From Fidelibacterota bacterium 408169 (GTDB lineage Bacteria; Fidelibacterota; Marinisomatia; Marinisomatales; TCS55): a stretch of DNA of 64,000 nt. Positions 17,263 to 28,166 of this stretch are shown piece by piece (position 1 is the stretch's first letter; each line of letters begins with the position of its first letter). The stretch lies in assembly GCA_002256485.1 (NCBI GenBank), contig NNSG01000001.1, forward strand, positions 128,017 to 192,016, given 5' to 3'. Under the pieces are notes generated by a model. That model was not told where the DNA came from and searched no databases. It worked only from the letters and a program-made list of their open reading frames with translations. The position numbers and the translations under genes were made by a program.

Positions 17263-17978
17263 CAGAATATATATCACCAGATGTGAATGGACACTTGCAC
17301 ATAAAATATATTTTAATGGGATTAGCCATGTGGATACTTGTTCCGTTGATTGGAAAAAATATATTAAATAATACTCAAAGACAGGTCGTAGTTTATTTAT
17401 TGGTCATTTTAACATTAGGACAAGAAATCATAAATGATTCTACATTAATGTTTCAAGGATTATGGAAGTTTTCTTCAGATTTACCACTTCATATGTGTGG
17501 ATTTTCATTGATATTAACATCATGGGCTTTAATCAGTAAAAAACAAGAAGCGTTTGAATTGGCATTTTTCTGGGGAATCGCCGGAGGAAGTCAAGCTATT
17601 CTTACTCCAGACTTGACAGGAATATGGAATCCGTTGGGCATTTTTGTATTTTTCTTCTCACATTCAATGGTCATTCTGAATGTTATTTGGATGGTAGCAG
17701 TCGAAGGAATGCGTTTACGTAAAGACTCATTAATGAACACTATAATCTTGACCAATGGTTTTGCTTTTATTATGTCTATTTTTAATTCATTGATCGGAGG
17801 TAATTATTGGTTTCTAAGCATAAAACCTTTATCTAATAGTCCATTTCTTATCGGTGAATGGCCTTTTTATATTGTGGGAATTCAACTTTCTGGAATTATT
17901 TTAATGGGATTGATTTACTTGCCTTGGTTGCCATATTTCCATCGAATGACATTGCAGACTGAATCTGTCACAGCCTAA
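17259..17978 (+). CDS. TIGR02206/YwaF-like integral membrane protein, copy 3
   Basis: A 239-residue membrane protein with the same plan as the two before it: VPLIGKN at the first segment, LPLHMCG near residue 77, FFWGIAGGSQAILTPDLTG and FFSHSMVIL. It differs at the late motif (GGNYWFLSIKP instead of DANYMY). It shares the start-stop overlap with copy 2 and ends 12 bases before the CNNM gene, so all four are probably one transcript. Confidence 0.8.
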   Translation: MTEYISPDVNGHLHIKYILMGLAMWILVPLIGKNILNNTQRQVVVYLLVILTLGQEIINDSTLMFQGLWKFSSDLPLHMCGFSLILTSWALISKKQEAFELAFFWGIAGGSQAILTPDLTGIWNPLGIFVFFFSHSMVILNVIWMVAVEGMRLRKDSLMNTIILTNGFAFIMSIFNSLIGGNYWFLSIKPLSNSPFLIGEWPFYIVGIQLSGIILMGLIYLPWLPYFHRMTLQTESVTA

Positions 17979-17989
17979 ATTCAGTATAC

Positions 17990-19015
17990 ATGTCAACACT
18001 ATTTCTGTATTTTTTTCTGGCCCTGGGCATTTCATTCCTATGTTCTCTACTTGAATCTGTATTACTTTCAATGAGTCCTACTTTTATAAATGTCTTAATT
18101 AAAAGACACCCAACATCCGGAAAATTATTAGACACATTAAAAGATAATATCAACCGTCCCCTTGCAGCAATACTTACTTTAAATACCCTGTCTCATACCG
18201 TAGGTGCAGCTGGAGTTGGTGCAGTGACATATGATATTTTGGGCAGTAAGTGGGTAGCTATAATGTCCGGAATCCTTACGCTATCTATTCTAATATTTTC
18301 AGAAATTATCCCAAAAACAATTGGTGCCCATTATTGGAAGCACTTGGCTGTATTGTCAGGGTATATAATTCGCATGCTGATAATTATTATGTATCCTTTT
18401 GTCGTATTGCTTGAAGTGCTTTCAAACTGGCTGAAACCAGATATAAAACAGGATATAGTTACTAAAGAAGATGTTATCGCTATGGCAGAAATAGGTGAGG
18501 ATGAAGGTACTATTGAAGAAGATGAAAGTACTATCATTGAGAATCTCCTTCGATTGGATAATATTACTGCCGAGGAAGTATTAACACCACGTTCAGTTGT
18601 CTATGCGTTGCAAAAAGATTTAACGGTACGTGAGGCATTGGATGAATATGACAATATCATTTTTTCAAGAATCCCAGTCTATAATAAAGATTTGGATGAA
18701 ATTACCGGTTTAGTACGGCGGGACAACTTACTTAATAGTAAAGCGGAGGACAAATTTGAAATAACTATGGATGCATTGTCAAATCCTGTTCATATTGTTC
18801 AAGAAAAAGATTCTGTTGGAACAATTCTTGATGAATTTGTACGCCGCCGGGAGCATTTATTTATTGTCAAAGATGAATTTGGTCAATTTGTAGGAATAAT
18901 AACCTTGGAAGATGCTATTGAAACATTATTAGGAGTTGAGATAGTAGATGAAACCGATTCTGTAGTTGATATGAGAAAGTTGGCTGTAAGTAAAGGCAAA
19001 AAACAAAAATCTTAA
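17990..19015 (+). CDS. CNNM (DUF21) transporter-like protein with two CBS domains
   Basis: A 341-residue protein. The CNNM/DUF21 membrane domain covers about residues 1-150 (FLCSLLESVLLSMSP, then ILIFSEIIPKTIGAHY). A CBS pair covers about 185-320 (VLTPRSVVYALQKDLTVREA; VKDEFGQFVGIITLEDAIE). Relatives (CorC, YhdP, MpfA, human CNNM) export or regulate Mg2+, and CBS pairs bind ATP-Mg. It lacks the extra C-terminal CorC_HlyC domain of longer relatives and ends in a Lys-rich tail. Mg2+ handling is an inference from the family. Confidence 0.85.
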   Translation: MSTLFLYFFLALGISFLCSLLESVLLSMSPTFINVLIKRHPTSGKLLDTLKDNINRPLAAILTLNTLSHTVGAAGVGAVTYDILGSKWVAIMSGILTLSILIFSEIIPKTIGAHYWKHLAVLSGYIIRMLIIIMYPFVVLLEVLSNWLKPDIKQDIVTKEDVIAMAEIGEDEGTIEEDESTIIENLLRLDNITAEEVLTPRSVVYALQKDLTVREALDEYDNIIFSRIPVYNKDLDEITGLVRRDNLLNSKAEDKFEITMDALSNPVHIVQEKDSVGTILDEFVRRREHLFIVKDEFGQFVGIITLEDAIETLLGVEIVDETDSVVDMRKLAVSKGKKQKS

Positions 19016-19067
19016 TTTCTTAAACTCTCCATTTCCTCTGGAAAACAATTAAACTAAATTTAGGGCT

Positions 19068-22000
19068 ATGAAGCGTGCCCTCTCTGTCTTCTCCGTATTG
19101 CTTGTTGGCCTCATTGTGTCCGCTTCAACTCTCACTACTCGTTTCTATCTAACAGAACTGGACTTTACCAGTAATCAACCGGTTCCTGAATCAGAGACTC
19201 GATTTAAGCCGCACATCCGTGCTGATTATGATGAAAATAATAATATCATCAAAAAGTTGAATATTGATCGTAAGGGCGAAATTAATCAAACAGAAATATT
19301 TTCATACGATTCAATAGGCGTATTAAGAAGTAAGGATGTTTATCAATTAAATAATATACTTGTTGAACAAGTATTGTTTGGTATGGAAACCAAAGCAGTT
19401 GAATATATTGAATATGTATATGGTGTGGATACTGTTAAGGATTGGAGTGATCGCTTTTCAATATTGGATTATAATAAACTGGCGCAATTGACTGATCACG
19501 CATTTTTTGACGTAAATGCTTTTCAATACGGCAACACGCATTTTGAATATGATTCATTAGGTTATTTATCTAAAGAAGAATGGGTTAGACAACCCTCCGG
19601 TAAAACAATGCGTTGGTGGGATCATTATTTTGATCCTGTTACACAACTTGCTCGTATCATGGAATATGATTCTAATGGAGTTTTAGTACAGGATTTTCGC
19701 TTAAGTCCCGATGGAACTGAATCAATATTCTGGTTTGAAAACTTTAAAGATTCTGTTAATGTAAATCATACTAACCTGTCATTTAAAAATGAAAGTTTTT
19801 TAAAATGGGGGAGGGTAATATGGTATAGAATTGACACTACCGGAGAATATGTTGATTCAGTTGAATTCATGTTACCAAAAAGGTTCTTGAAAAAAGGTAG
19901 TTTTCATACAAATATGGGTCTTGATTCAGTATTGGTAGACAGTGCTATATATGATATAGTTTTTAAGGGAAAAGGAAAAAGTGGATTTGATGCTACTGAT
20001 CGAAAAATCCACGGAGTTACATTCGATATTTCACCTCCAATTTTGGAATTATTTGCAAAACCCTTTATCAATAAACCAAAAATTTCATTTGATCAATCTG
20101 AATTTCTGACCGATGCACGATTAGAGTGGCATGCAATTCATGATAGTTCATCAGTAGTTTCAGTAAAATTTGATTCAAGTGATTTATCAAAATATGGTAC
20201 TGGATTATTTAAACCTGTAAATCAGGGTGATCTGCAGGATAGTGTATTTTATCGGATTCATATCTATGGAACAGATAAGGCTGGTAATGTTTCAATCCCG
20301 ACAATTGTTGATTCAATCATGTTTGATATCCGTCCTCCTGAAGTTGAACTTATTTCACCACTTCATTCTGAATTCAGAAATTTTACAACAATTGATTGGA
20401 CTATTAATGAACCTTTCCAATCTTGGGAAATTGATGTTAAAGCTATTGCAGGAAAGCCGGATTATAATGCTCCCCATTCATTTCAAAGTGATTCTTTATT
20501 ATTCACAGATAATTCAATATTTAAGGAATTAGCTGATGAATTTCAACTGAATGATGGTACTGTATACCGTTTTGAATTATCAGCCATTGATCGCGCCGGA
20601 AACTCTTCGGCGGTTTTTAAAGTTGATTCAGTCACTTACGATATAACACCGCCGTTATTAACGACCATTTATCCTGCAACAGGAGCTTCAATCAATGAAA
20701 CGACAGTATCATTCAGTATAAATGAACCGTTGCGAGCTGGTGAATTCCGTTGGGAGCAGACAGAGGGCACCATGGATTCATCAGCTCCACATATCATCCC
20801 AATGATTGGAGGTGAATTGAATGACGGTGATCATCTCCAAGTTATATTATCAAACCAAACTGAATTGACAGATGGTTCAGTATATACATTGGTGTTCGCC
20901 GGTTTGGACAGAGCTGGAAACGTTGGGAAATTCTTACCGAACACTGATATTTTATTTGATGCTTTTCCACCGGAGTTTACTGATATTTTACCCACATCAG
21001 GCTCTGCTTTGAATCATCAACAAGTTTCATATACTTTATCAGAAAATGTAAATGCCGGTTCCATTACTTGGAGTTGGGTTGGAGGTGTAAAGGATGAAGC
21101 ATCACCTTATACGTCACAATTTCTGGAATTAGAAAACGATGCTGGTAAGCATGATTCTTTACTATTGGCCATAAATCCACCCTTAGTTGATGGCGGAATT
21201 TACAATTTAGAATTCAATGCTTCGGATCGCGCTGGCAATATAGCAGAAACATATTTTGTTGAAAATGTTTTGTATGATTTTACAGCACCTGTGTTGACAG
21301 TTAGTTTTCCAACTTCTATGTCTTTTTTGAATAATTTGAATTTTATTTATCACTTATCAGAAACGTTAGAAGAGGGTGCTTTCTTTTTAGAAAGAACAAG
21401 TGGAAAAGATGACTCGAAATCACCGTATGAAATTCCACTAACGATCAAGGAAAAAACCGCTGGAGAACATAATGTAAATGAGTTGCTTTCTATGCCCAAT
21501 GTAGTTGAAGGTGCAATCTATAAATTATCATTTTCAGGTCATGATAGAGCACAAAATTATACTTCTCCTATAAGTCTTCCGGGATTACAATATGATTTTA
21601 CACCACCTGAAATTGCACTTTTAGAACCGAAAGACAGTATCAATGTAAATCATTTATTTGTCAGTTACGATTTAAGTGAAATGTTAAAAGAAGCTTCAAT
21701 TACGTGGGAGCGTACTGGTGGTGCAGTAGATTCCAAGGGATCTCATAAGCAATCATTAGTAGATAATGAGTTAGAAGCTGGTGTTCACATGAAAACACGA
21801 ATATTAAATACACCCAATTTAATGGATGGATCAATTTATTCTGTATATATTGAAGGAAAAGACAGGGCAGAGAATGAGTCTAATATATCCATATCGCAAA
21901 ATATTCATTACGATATAACTGCTCCAGAAATCACGTTGTCTCATCCAACACCACACACATATGTTTCTACTTCGTCAATTAGTTATCTCTTAAGCGAAAA

Positions 22001-25000
22001 TCTGTTTCAGGGAAAAATTACTTATTCACAAACTGGAGGTGCTCCTGATTCATTAGCGCCGCATGAGATAATCATGGATTATATATTAAAGCAGAAAGGA
22101 GTTCATAATAATATTATTGGTGGACTCGAATTGATGGAGGGTAGCGTATATAATATTTCGTTAACCGGAAAAGATCGAGCAGGAAATGAGGCAGATGTGG
22201 TGAGTATTTCAGGCGTAATCTTTGATGCAATACCACCGCTGTTAACTGTTCAAACTCCCGATTCAACATTAGCTGTTAATCATAATCGCGTAACTTTTAC
22301 CAAAAGTGAAGATTTAGCCAGTGGTACAATTTCATGGACTCGAACGGATGGAACTGCGGATCCTAATTCTCCTCACAGGATAATATTAAACGAGAGTGAA
22401 ATGAAAAAGGGAGCCCAAGAAAATTATACACTTTCCAACGCTTCTCAACTTGTAGACGGAGCGACATATAAAATTACATTTCAGGGGAAAGACTTTGCCG
22501 GAAATCAAAGTGAAAAAGTTATTATGTCAGGAGTTATATATGATATTTCTCCGCCTATTCTACAAATTGTATCACCGGTTAATAATCATTTTACCAATGG
22601 AACAGAACTAACATTTTCATATTCTGAAGACCTTGCAGGTGGCTTGATTTCTTGGAATGGAAGAGATGATGAAAATACAATTATAACCACAGCTTGGAAC
22701 TTAAATAATCAAATTTTAAAAAAGGGTGAATATGAATTGAATAATTATTTCGAGCCCAAATTGGAAGATGGTGGAATTTATACAATTACTTTTACCGGCG
22801 TTGATCCTGCGGGAAATAAATCGATACCTGTAAGTATACAAAACTATCATATTGATAGAACACCACCGGAATTCAGAAATGTTAAACCGCATTCAGGATC
22901 TGTTGTTAATCAGGATTTAGTTGGATATACTTTATCCGAAGATATAAAGTCAGGTTTAATAATATTTGATGATGGAAAAAATGTTACAAAAATTGCAATT
23001 AAGGAAGATTTAGATAGAAATAAAGCTTTACCAACATGGATCGATGGTAAAACATACCATATAAAATTAGTTGGTGTTGATTACGCAGGAAATGTTTCTG
23101 ATACTGTGATGATTGAAAATATTAAGTATGATATTTCTCCACCTATAATTGCAATATATAAACCTATTTATAATTCGTTTATTAATGAAACACAAATTGA
23201 ATTTTCAATCAATGAATCATTGGATGCAGCCGACTTAATACTAGAATCAAATTCCGGGAATATAATTGAATTAAATCTAACTGATTCTTATTTACTTGCA
23301 GGCGAACATGTTTTTAATGATTCATTATTCCTTGAGGAAAATTTTCCATATTCAATATACATTCAGGGAATAGATTTTGCAGGAAATATCGGTCAATCCA
23401 AACCTATTGAAAATGTAAAATATGATGTGACGAAACCAGAATTGGATATCGTTTCACCAGTAGAAGGATCAATTGTGAATCATGATCGCATTAGCTACAC
23501 AATTGATGAAGATTTGTTGGTAGGTAAAATGATCTGGCAGGATTTGAGCGGGCTCGATGATAACGGTATACATGAAATACAGCTAAAATCTGATGAATTA
23601 ATTTCCGGCAGTCATCTTGATATATCTTTAAATAATATACCTGATTTGGTAGACGGAGCAACATATATGTTACGATTAGAAGGAACAGACCTAGCCGGAA
23701 ATACAAATGAAGCCACATCAATTAATTCATATACGTATGATGCATCTCCGCCAATTTTCACACAACTCTCACCAGAGTCAGGTTCTTTAATAAATGAAGT
23801 TAATCTTGGTTTTTCAATAAATGAAAATTTAACCAATGGACAAATCGTTTTTACCCGTACTGCCGGTGCTGGAGATGACCAAAGTCCCCATATTGTTAAT
23901 TTATCCGGCAGCCGTTTATTAGCAGGGGATCGTGGTGGAAAATTGCCAAAAGAAATAATTGAATTAATTAATGGTGCTATTTATATAATTGAATTTAGGG
24001 GTGAAGATTTAGCTGGCAATCTTTCGACTGAAACCAAAATTGAAAATATAACGTATGACGATGAAGCACCAGTTGTTTTTCTAAAAACACCTACGAATAA
24101 TATTTATACCAATTTTCTGGCTTTGGACTATTTGATCAGTGAGAATATGGTTGCTGGACAGATTAAAATCAAAATTGATAATAAAGAGGATATAATAATT
24201 GATTTAACAGAATCACAACGACTGGAAGGGGAATATAACCAATTCATTCCTAAAGAACTCGCTGAACTAAATGATGATGTTACACTTGATTTTGAATTAT
24301 CAGGATCAGATGCTGCAGGAAATGTATCCATAACTCATAAAATAGAAAATGTGAAATATGATACAACTCATCCAATCATTTCTATTATCGCTCCCATCTC
24401 TAATACAGCTATAAATCAATCAACTATATCATTAATAATAAGTGAAGATTTAGCTGAAGGTAATTTGGTTGTTACACAATCAGGTGGTGTTTTTGATAGC
24501 CGATCGCCGCATAAAATCCCTTTGTTAAATCATGAAATAAAATTTGGTGAATATAACAATGTTCAATTTGTCAATGGTCCCAATTTGCAAAATGGATCAA
24601 TTTATACGATTGAATTTTCAGGGAAAGATTTTGCAGATAACGAGGTGCGATCTTCAAAAGTTACAAATGTTTTATTTGATAATGAACCGCCGGTAGTATC
24701 ATTAAGTAAACCTGTAGATACAGAACAAATCAAAACAACGGAAATCAGCTATATGCTTTCTGATAATTTATCCAAAGGAATTATCACTTTTGAACACACT
24801 GGTGGAACGACCGATTTAACATCACCACATATTGTAGAATTGTCCGGATCGCAATTGAAACAAGGTCCTCAGCTTAATATAAATATGAATTTGATGGACG
24901 TTTTATCTGACGGTGCTCGATATACATTGTCTATCCAAGGCTGGGATCGAGCCGGCAATGAATCTGAAGTTGCTTCCGTAAAGGATGTTTTGTTTGATGT

Positions 25001-27512
25001 GCTGCCTCCAATATTGACAATCCATGAACCAATTTCACGTTCCGCTTTTAATGAACCAATTGTCAGTATAGAAATGAATGAAAAATTAGCAGAAGGGATT
25101 TTGACATTCAAACATATCGGTGGAAATATTGATGCTAAAAGTCCTCATGATGTATTGATTTTACCGCCATTTAATAATCAAGGACGTTATGATGGTGTCA
25201 GCTTGGCAAATGATGTGACCCTTCAGGATGGCAGTGAATATTCAATTACGTTTAATGCCCGTGATCCTGCAGGAAATGTTTCAATTCCAGTGTCTGTTAA
25301 CAGTATACTGTATGATATTACAGCACCAATCATTAAAGTTACCGCACCTTTGGCGAATTCACACATTCGTGAAATGAATGTGAATTACAGCATAGATGAA
25401 AAATTAGTTGAAGGACACATTAATATTGTACATACTTTTGGTGCGAACGATCAAAACAGTCCCCATGTATTGCAATTGACGGAAAATCAACTCCAGTCTG
25501 ATGATCATAAAATTGATGTTCTAAAGAGCGTAGAACTTGTTAGTGGCGCTGAATATACTATTCAAATATCCGGAATGGATCGTGCGGGAAATTCTAGTTT
25601 ATCAGATGAAATCGGGCAATTAGTTTACGATATAGATCCTCCTGTTTTGGAAATAATATCACCGGTTTCTTTATCAAAAGTCAATCATTCTAATCTGGCA
25701 ATCGGAATAGGAGAGCAATTGAACTCATTAAGTGTTACATGGATTGATGAAAATGGAAATGTTTCAGAAATTGATTTACCTGATCGTTATTTTGCTGCAG
25801 AACGTTTTGATCAAGTTATTTTGCAAGAACCTCCTTCTTTAATTAGCGGCAGTACATATTCTATTGTTTTAACAGGTTCAGATTTAGCGGGTAATACTTC
25901 AGAGACACGAGTTGAAGGAATTGAATATGATGACACACCGCCTGTATTTATTGGTTCTAATCCAATTTCTGACTCATTTCTGAATCACACTGAAGTCCAA
26001 TTCATTATTAATGAACCACTGCAGAAAGGAAGAGTTCTCTGGAAAGCAAGTGGAGGAGCATCCGATCTTCAAAGTCCACGATCTGTTGAATTAGTTGGCG
26101 AAGAATTAAACAGTGGAATGTTAGCCGCTGCTAATTTGACAAATCAAATGTCTTTAAATGATGGTACAGTATATGATATCACACTTGAAGGAATCGACAT
26201 TGCAGGTAATTCAAATTCAGTTGTATTAGCAGAAAATATTACATATGATATTTCGCCACCCATAACAGAATTGCTCTCACCAAAAAATGATTCATATTTA
26301 AATCACGATAATTTGCAATTTAATTTGAATGAAGACTTGTCATCTGGAAAATTAACGTGGAAACGTATTTTTGGTGCTAGTGATCCTCAAAATCATATGA
26401 TAGAACTATCGAATGATCTTTTAATTGCTGGTAATCATTCAAATTCAGCATTACCTAATTTACCTTTAGTAAGTGGTGCTCAATATCAGATTGAATTAAC
26501 GGGCATTGATCTGGCTGGGAATTCTTCATTGGTTGTTAGTCAACGAACTTTTTTCTATGATACGACTCCACCTCAGTTGACTATAGATTCTCCTAACGAA
26601 CACTCATCCATAAATCACCTCAATTTTACATTCACGGTTTCAGAACCTATTCAAAGTGGAGAAGTGATTTTTACAGATGAGCACGGAAATAATAACACAC
26701 ATCACTTATCCGAAAATGAATTAAACAAATTAGTCATGAGTGAAGATCCCCTAATGATCCCTTTAAATCTTAATGATGGTTCAACGTATACAATTAAATT
26801 GATAGGAATGGATTTTGCCGGAAATAGTGCAGAATCATCTGAAATATCAGGAATAAACTATGATATTACTAAACCTGTTTTTACAATACAAATGCCAACT
26901 GGTAAAGATGTAAATGTGGGCTCAAATATTAGTTATGTATTAAGTGAAGATATTGTTTCAGGATCAGCAGTGTGGTCTCGAGAAGGAGGTAAGCCTGATG
27001 GAAGTACACCTCATAGTATTCCATTAAGTTCAGATGAAATCCAGTCTGGTGAGTACAACGATCTGCAGCTTGAAAATCAATCCAAATTGAATGTGAGTAC
27101 TGTGTACTCATTAACCATGAAAGGGATTGATTCAGCGGGGAATGAAAGCCTTCCTAAAACTGTAAGAGGAATTGAATATATCCGCTCTTTAGATGGGAAT
27201 TGGTTTTTTCAGGGCGCCATCATGACAGTAGTATGGACATTTGAAGGAGATGAAGAGGGAGAAGGCAGTACAGGAAAATTTTCACAAGGAATTCAACTGG
27301 GTACAAAAATCAGTAATCAGGAATATGGTCGATATGAAATTGATTTTGCATCAAAACCATGGACACTACGCTGGACGATGGATAAATCAGGTATGAGTAG
27401 AATAAGTATTTTTGAATTTCAGGATGAAAATCATTTACGTGTTGTTACCCGGGATAGAAAAAAACCAAAGGATTGGACCGATGGTGAAGTAATGATGTAT
27501 GAATATCGTTAA
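19068..27512 (+). CDS. giant secreted Ig-like repeat protein, 2814 residues
   Basis: A signal peptide (about 1-20) is followed by a region resembling YD-type repeats (about 45-230), then roughly 23 degenerate modules of about 100-110 residues from residue 320 to 2700. Each module opens with a YDITPP-like strand, has an SxNxxxVSFSxNE-like strand, and closes with a G-x-D-x-AGN loop (for example GLDRAGN, GKDFAGN). These look like bacterial Ig-like beta sandwiches. The last 115 residues differ (GNWFFQGAIMTVVWTFEGDE, GRYEIDFASKPWTL), perhaps a lipocalin-like cap. There is no YPNPFNP-type signal, so anchoring is unclear. It is probably an adhesin or filament. Confidence 0.8.
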   Translation: MKRALSVFSVLLVGLIVSASTLTTRFYLTELDFTSNQPVPESETRFKPHIRADYDENNNIIKKLNIDRKGEINQTEIFSYDSIGVLRSKDVYQLNNILVEQVLFGMETKAVEYIEYVYGVDTVKDWSDRFSILDYNKLAQLTDHAFFDVNAFQYGNTHFEYDSLGYLSKEEWVRQPSGKTMRWWDHYFDPVTQLARIMEYDSNGVLVQDFRLSPDGTESIFWFENFKDSVNVNHTNLSFKNESFLKWGRVIWYRIDTTGEYVDSVEFMLPKRFLKKGSFHTNMGLDSVLVDSAIYDIVFKGKGKSGFDATDRKIHGVTFDISPPILELFAKPFINKPKISFDQSEFLTDARLEWHAIHDSSSVVSVKFDSSDLSKYGTGLFKPVNQGDLQDSVFYRIHIYGTDKAGNVSIPTIVDSIMFDIRPPEVELISPLHSEFRNFTTIDWTINEPFQSWEIDVKAIAGKPDYNAPHSFQSDSLLFTDNSIFKELADEFQLNDGTVYRFELSAIDRAGNSSAVFKVDSVTYDITPPLLTTIYPATGASINETTVSFSINEPLRAGEFRWEQTEGTMDSSAPHIIPMIGGELNDGDHLQVILSNQTELTDGSVYTLVFAGLDRAGNVGKFLPNTDILFDAFPPEFTDILPTSGSALNHQQVSYTLSENVNAGSITWSWVGGVKDEASPYTSQFLELENDAGKHDSLLLAINPPLVDGGIYNLEFNASDRAGNIAETYFVENVLYDFTAPVLTVSFPTSMSFLNNLNFIYHLSETLEEGAFFLERTSGKDDSKSPYEIPLTIKEKTAGEHNVNELLSMPNVVEGAIYKLSFSGHDRAQNYTSPISLPGLQYDFTPPEIALLEPKDSINVNHLFVSYDLSEMLKEASITWERTGGAVDSKGSHKQSLVDNELEAGVHMKTRILNTPNLMDGSIYSVYIEGKDRAENESNISISQNIHYDITAPEITLSHPTPHTYVSTSSISYLLSENLFQGKITYSQTGGAPDSLAPHEIIMDYILKQKGVHNNIIGGLELMEGSVYNISLTGKDRAGNEADVVSISGVIFDAIPPLLTVQTPDSTLAVNHNRVTFTKSEDLASGTISWTRTDGTADPNSPHRIILNESEMKKGAQENYTLSNASQLVDGATYKITFQGKDFAGNQSEKVIMSGVIYDISPPILQIVSPVNNHFTNGTELTFSYSEDLAGGLISWNGRDDENTIITTAWNLNNQILKKGEYELNNYFEPKLEDGGIYTITFTGVDPAGNKSIPVSIQNYHIDRTPPEFRNVKPHSGSVVNQDLVGYTLSEDIKSGLIIFDDGKNVTKIAIKEDLDRNKALPTWIDGKTYHIKLVGVDYAGNVSDTVMIENIKYDISPPIIAIYKPIYNSFINETQIEFSINESLDAADLILESNSGNIIELNLTDSYLLAGEHVFNDSLFLEENFPYSIYIQGIDFAGNIGQSKPIENVKYDVTKPELDIVSPVEGSIVNHDRISYTIDEDLLVGKMIWQDLSGLDDNGIHEIQLKSDELISGSHLDISLNNIPDLVDGATYMLRLEGTDLAGNTNEATSINSYTYDASPPIFTQLSPESGSLINEVNLGFSINENLTNGQIVFTRTAGAGDDQSPHIVNLSGSRLLAGDRGGKLPKEIIELINGAIYIIEFRGEDLAGNLSTETKIENITYDDEAPVVFLKTPTNNIYTNFLALDYLISENMVAGQIKIKIDNKEDIIIDLTESQRLEGEYNQFIPKELAELNDDVTLDFELSGSDAAGNVSITHKIENVKYDTTHPIISIIAPISNTAINQSTISLIISEDLAEGNLVVTQSGGVFDSRSPHKIPLLNHEIKFGEYNNVQFVNGPNLQNGSIYTIEFSGKDFADNEVRSSKVTNVLFDNEPPVVSLSKPVDTEQIKTTEISYMLSDNLSKGIITFEHTGGTTDLTSPHIVELSGSQLKQGPQLNINMNLMDVLSDGARYTLSIQGWDRAGNESEVASVKDVLFDVLPPILTIHEPISRSAFNEPIVSIEMNEKLAEGILTFKHIGGNIDAKSPHDVLILPPFNNQGRYDGVSLANDVTLQDGSEYSITFNARDPAGNVSIPVSVNSILYDITAPIIKVTAPLANSHIREMNVNYSIDEKLVEGHINIVHTFGANDQNSPHVLQLTENQLQSDDHKIDVLKSVELVSGAEYTIQISGMDRAGNSSLSDEIGQLVYDIDPPVLEIISPVSLSKVNHSNLAIGIGEQLNSLSVTWIDENGNVSEIDLPDRYFAAERFDQVILQEPPSLISGSTYSIVLTGSDLAGNTSETRVEGIEYDDTPPVFIGSNPISDSFLNHTEVQFIINEPLQKGRVLWKASGGASDLQSPRSVELVGEELNSGMLAAANLTNQMSLNDGTVYDITLEGIDIAGNSNSVVLAENITYDISPPITELLSPKNDSYLNHDNLQFNLNEDLSSGKLTWKRIFGASDPQNHMIELSNDLLIAGNHSNSALPNLPLVSGAQYQIELTGIDLAGNSSLVVSQRTFFYDTTPPQLTIDSPNEHSSINHLNFTFTVSEPIQSGEVIFTDEHGNNNTHHLSENELNKLVMSEDPLMIPLNLNDGSTYTIKLIGMDFAGNSAESSEISGINYDITKPVFTIQMPTGKDVNVGSNISYVLSEDIVSGSAVWSREGGKPDGSTPHSIPLSSDEIQSGEYNDLQLENQSKLNVSTVYSLTMKGIDSAGNESLPKTVRGIEYIRSLDGNWFFQGAIMTVVWTFEGDEEGEGSTGKFSQGIQLGTKISNQEYGRYEIDFASKPWTLRWTMDKSGMSRISIFEFQDENHLRVVTRDRKKPKDWTDGEVMMYEYR

Positions 27513-27591
27513 TCTATGCATTGATCAAGTGTTTCATCTGCGGTAAATTCGCCGGCTTATTTAGAACTAGATTTAAAAAGGAAATATAATT

Positions 27592-28098
27592 ATGGCCAAA
27601 GGAACATCATTTGCAGCAAAAGCTAAAGGTAAGAAGAAGAAAAGTCAAACCTTGGTTAAGTATATAAAAAGTGTAAAATCTGAAAAGACTGGCCACTGGA
27701 GGTTTAATGAACAGATGATCGCTTTGGAAGATTCTGAAAATCTTGATGGCGCTCTACAAAGGTTAAAAGATGAAACTCTGGCATTGGATATGGAACTTCC
27801 TAATCCTGAAGGAGATGTAAAAGAATCAGCGGATGTAAGAAAAGAGACAGTCGTAGATGCGGTCCAAGAAAATGATGAAGAACCCGAAGTAGAAGCAAGT
27901 GAAGAACTGTCTAATGATGGGGATGAAGCAGCAACGGCAGATGAAGTGACAGTAGAAGCAAAAGAGGAAGCGGCTGTTGAAGATAATTCATCTGATGAAA
28001 CAGAAGAAAAGGCAGCAGAAACCATTGATGCTGATGATCAAGATACCGATCAAAAAGAAGAGGCTGACAAAGAAGAAAAAGCAGAGGATAAGGAATAA
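27592..28098 (+). CDS. basic-head, acidic-tail protein resembling DUF4295
   Basis: A 168-residue protein in two parts. Residues 1-50 are basic (MAKGTSFAAKAKGKKKKSQT, then VKSEKTGHWRFNEQMIAL), resembling the DUF4295 domain of Bacteroidota proteins (VKSPKTGAYTFKEE-like), which I recall as ribosome-associated. Residues 75-168 are a low-complexity Glu/Asp/Ala tail with no fold expected. The ATG follows AAAGGAA. If the resemblance is right, the head binds the ribosome and the acidic tail is an addition specific to this lineage. Confidence 0.55.
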   Translation: MAKGTSFAAKAKGKKKKSQTLVKYIKSVKSEKTGHWRFNEQMIALEDSENLDGALQRLKDETLALDMELPNPEGDVKESADVRKETVVDAVQENDEEPEVEASEELSNDGDEAATADEVTVEAKEEAAVEDNSSDETEEKAAETIDADDQDTDQKEEADKEEKAEDKE

Positions 28099-28166
28099 CC
28101 TTAATTAAAATAGGTAATCCTGTTAAAATGGGATACCTGATACTATTTGAAAATGATTTAATTATC

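Noticed and set aside
27645-28025. 126-residue Ser-rich minus-strand ORF
   Set aside because: Antisense shadow of the Glu/Asp-rich tail of the 27592 gene.
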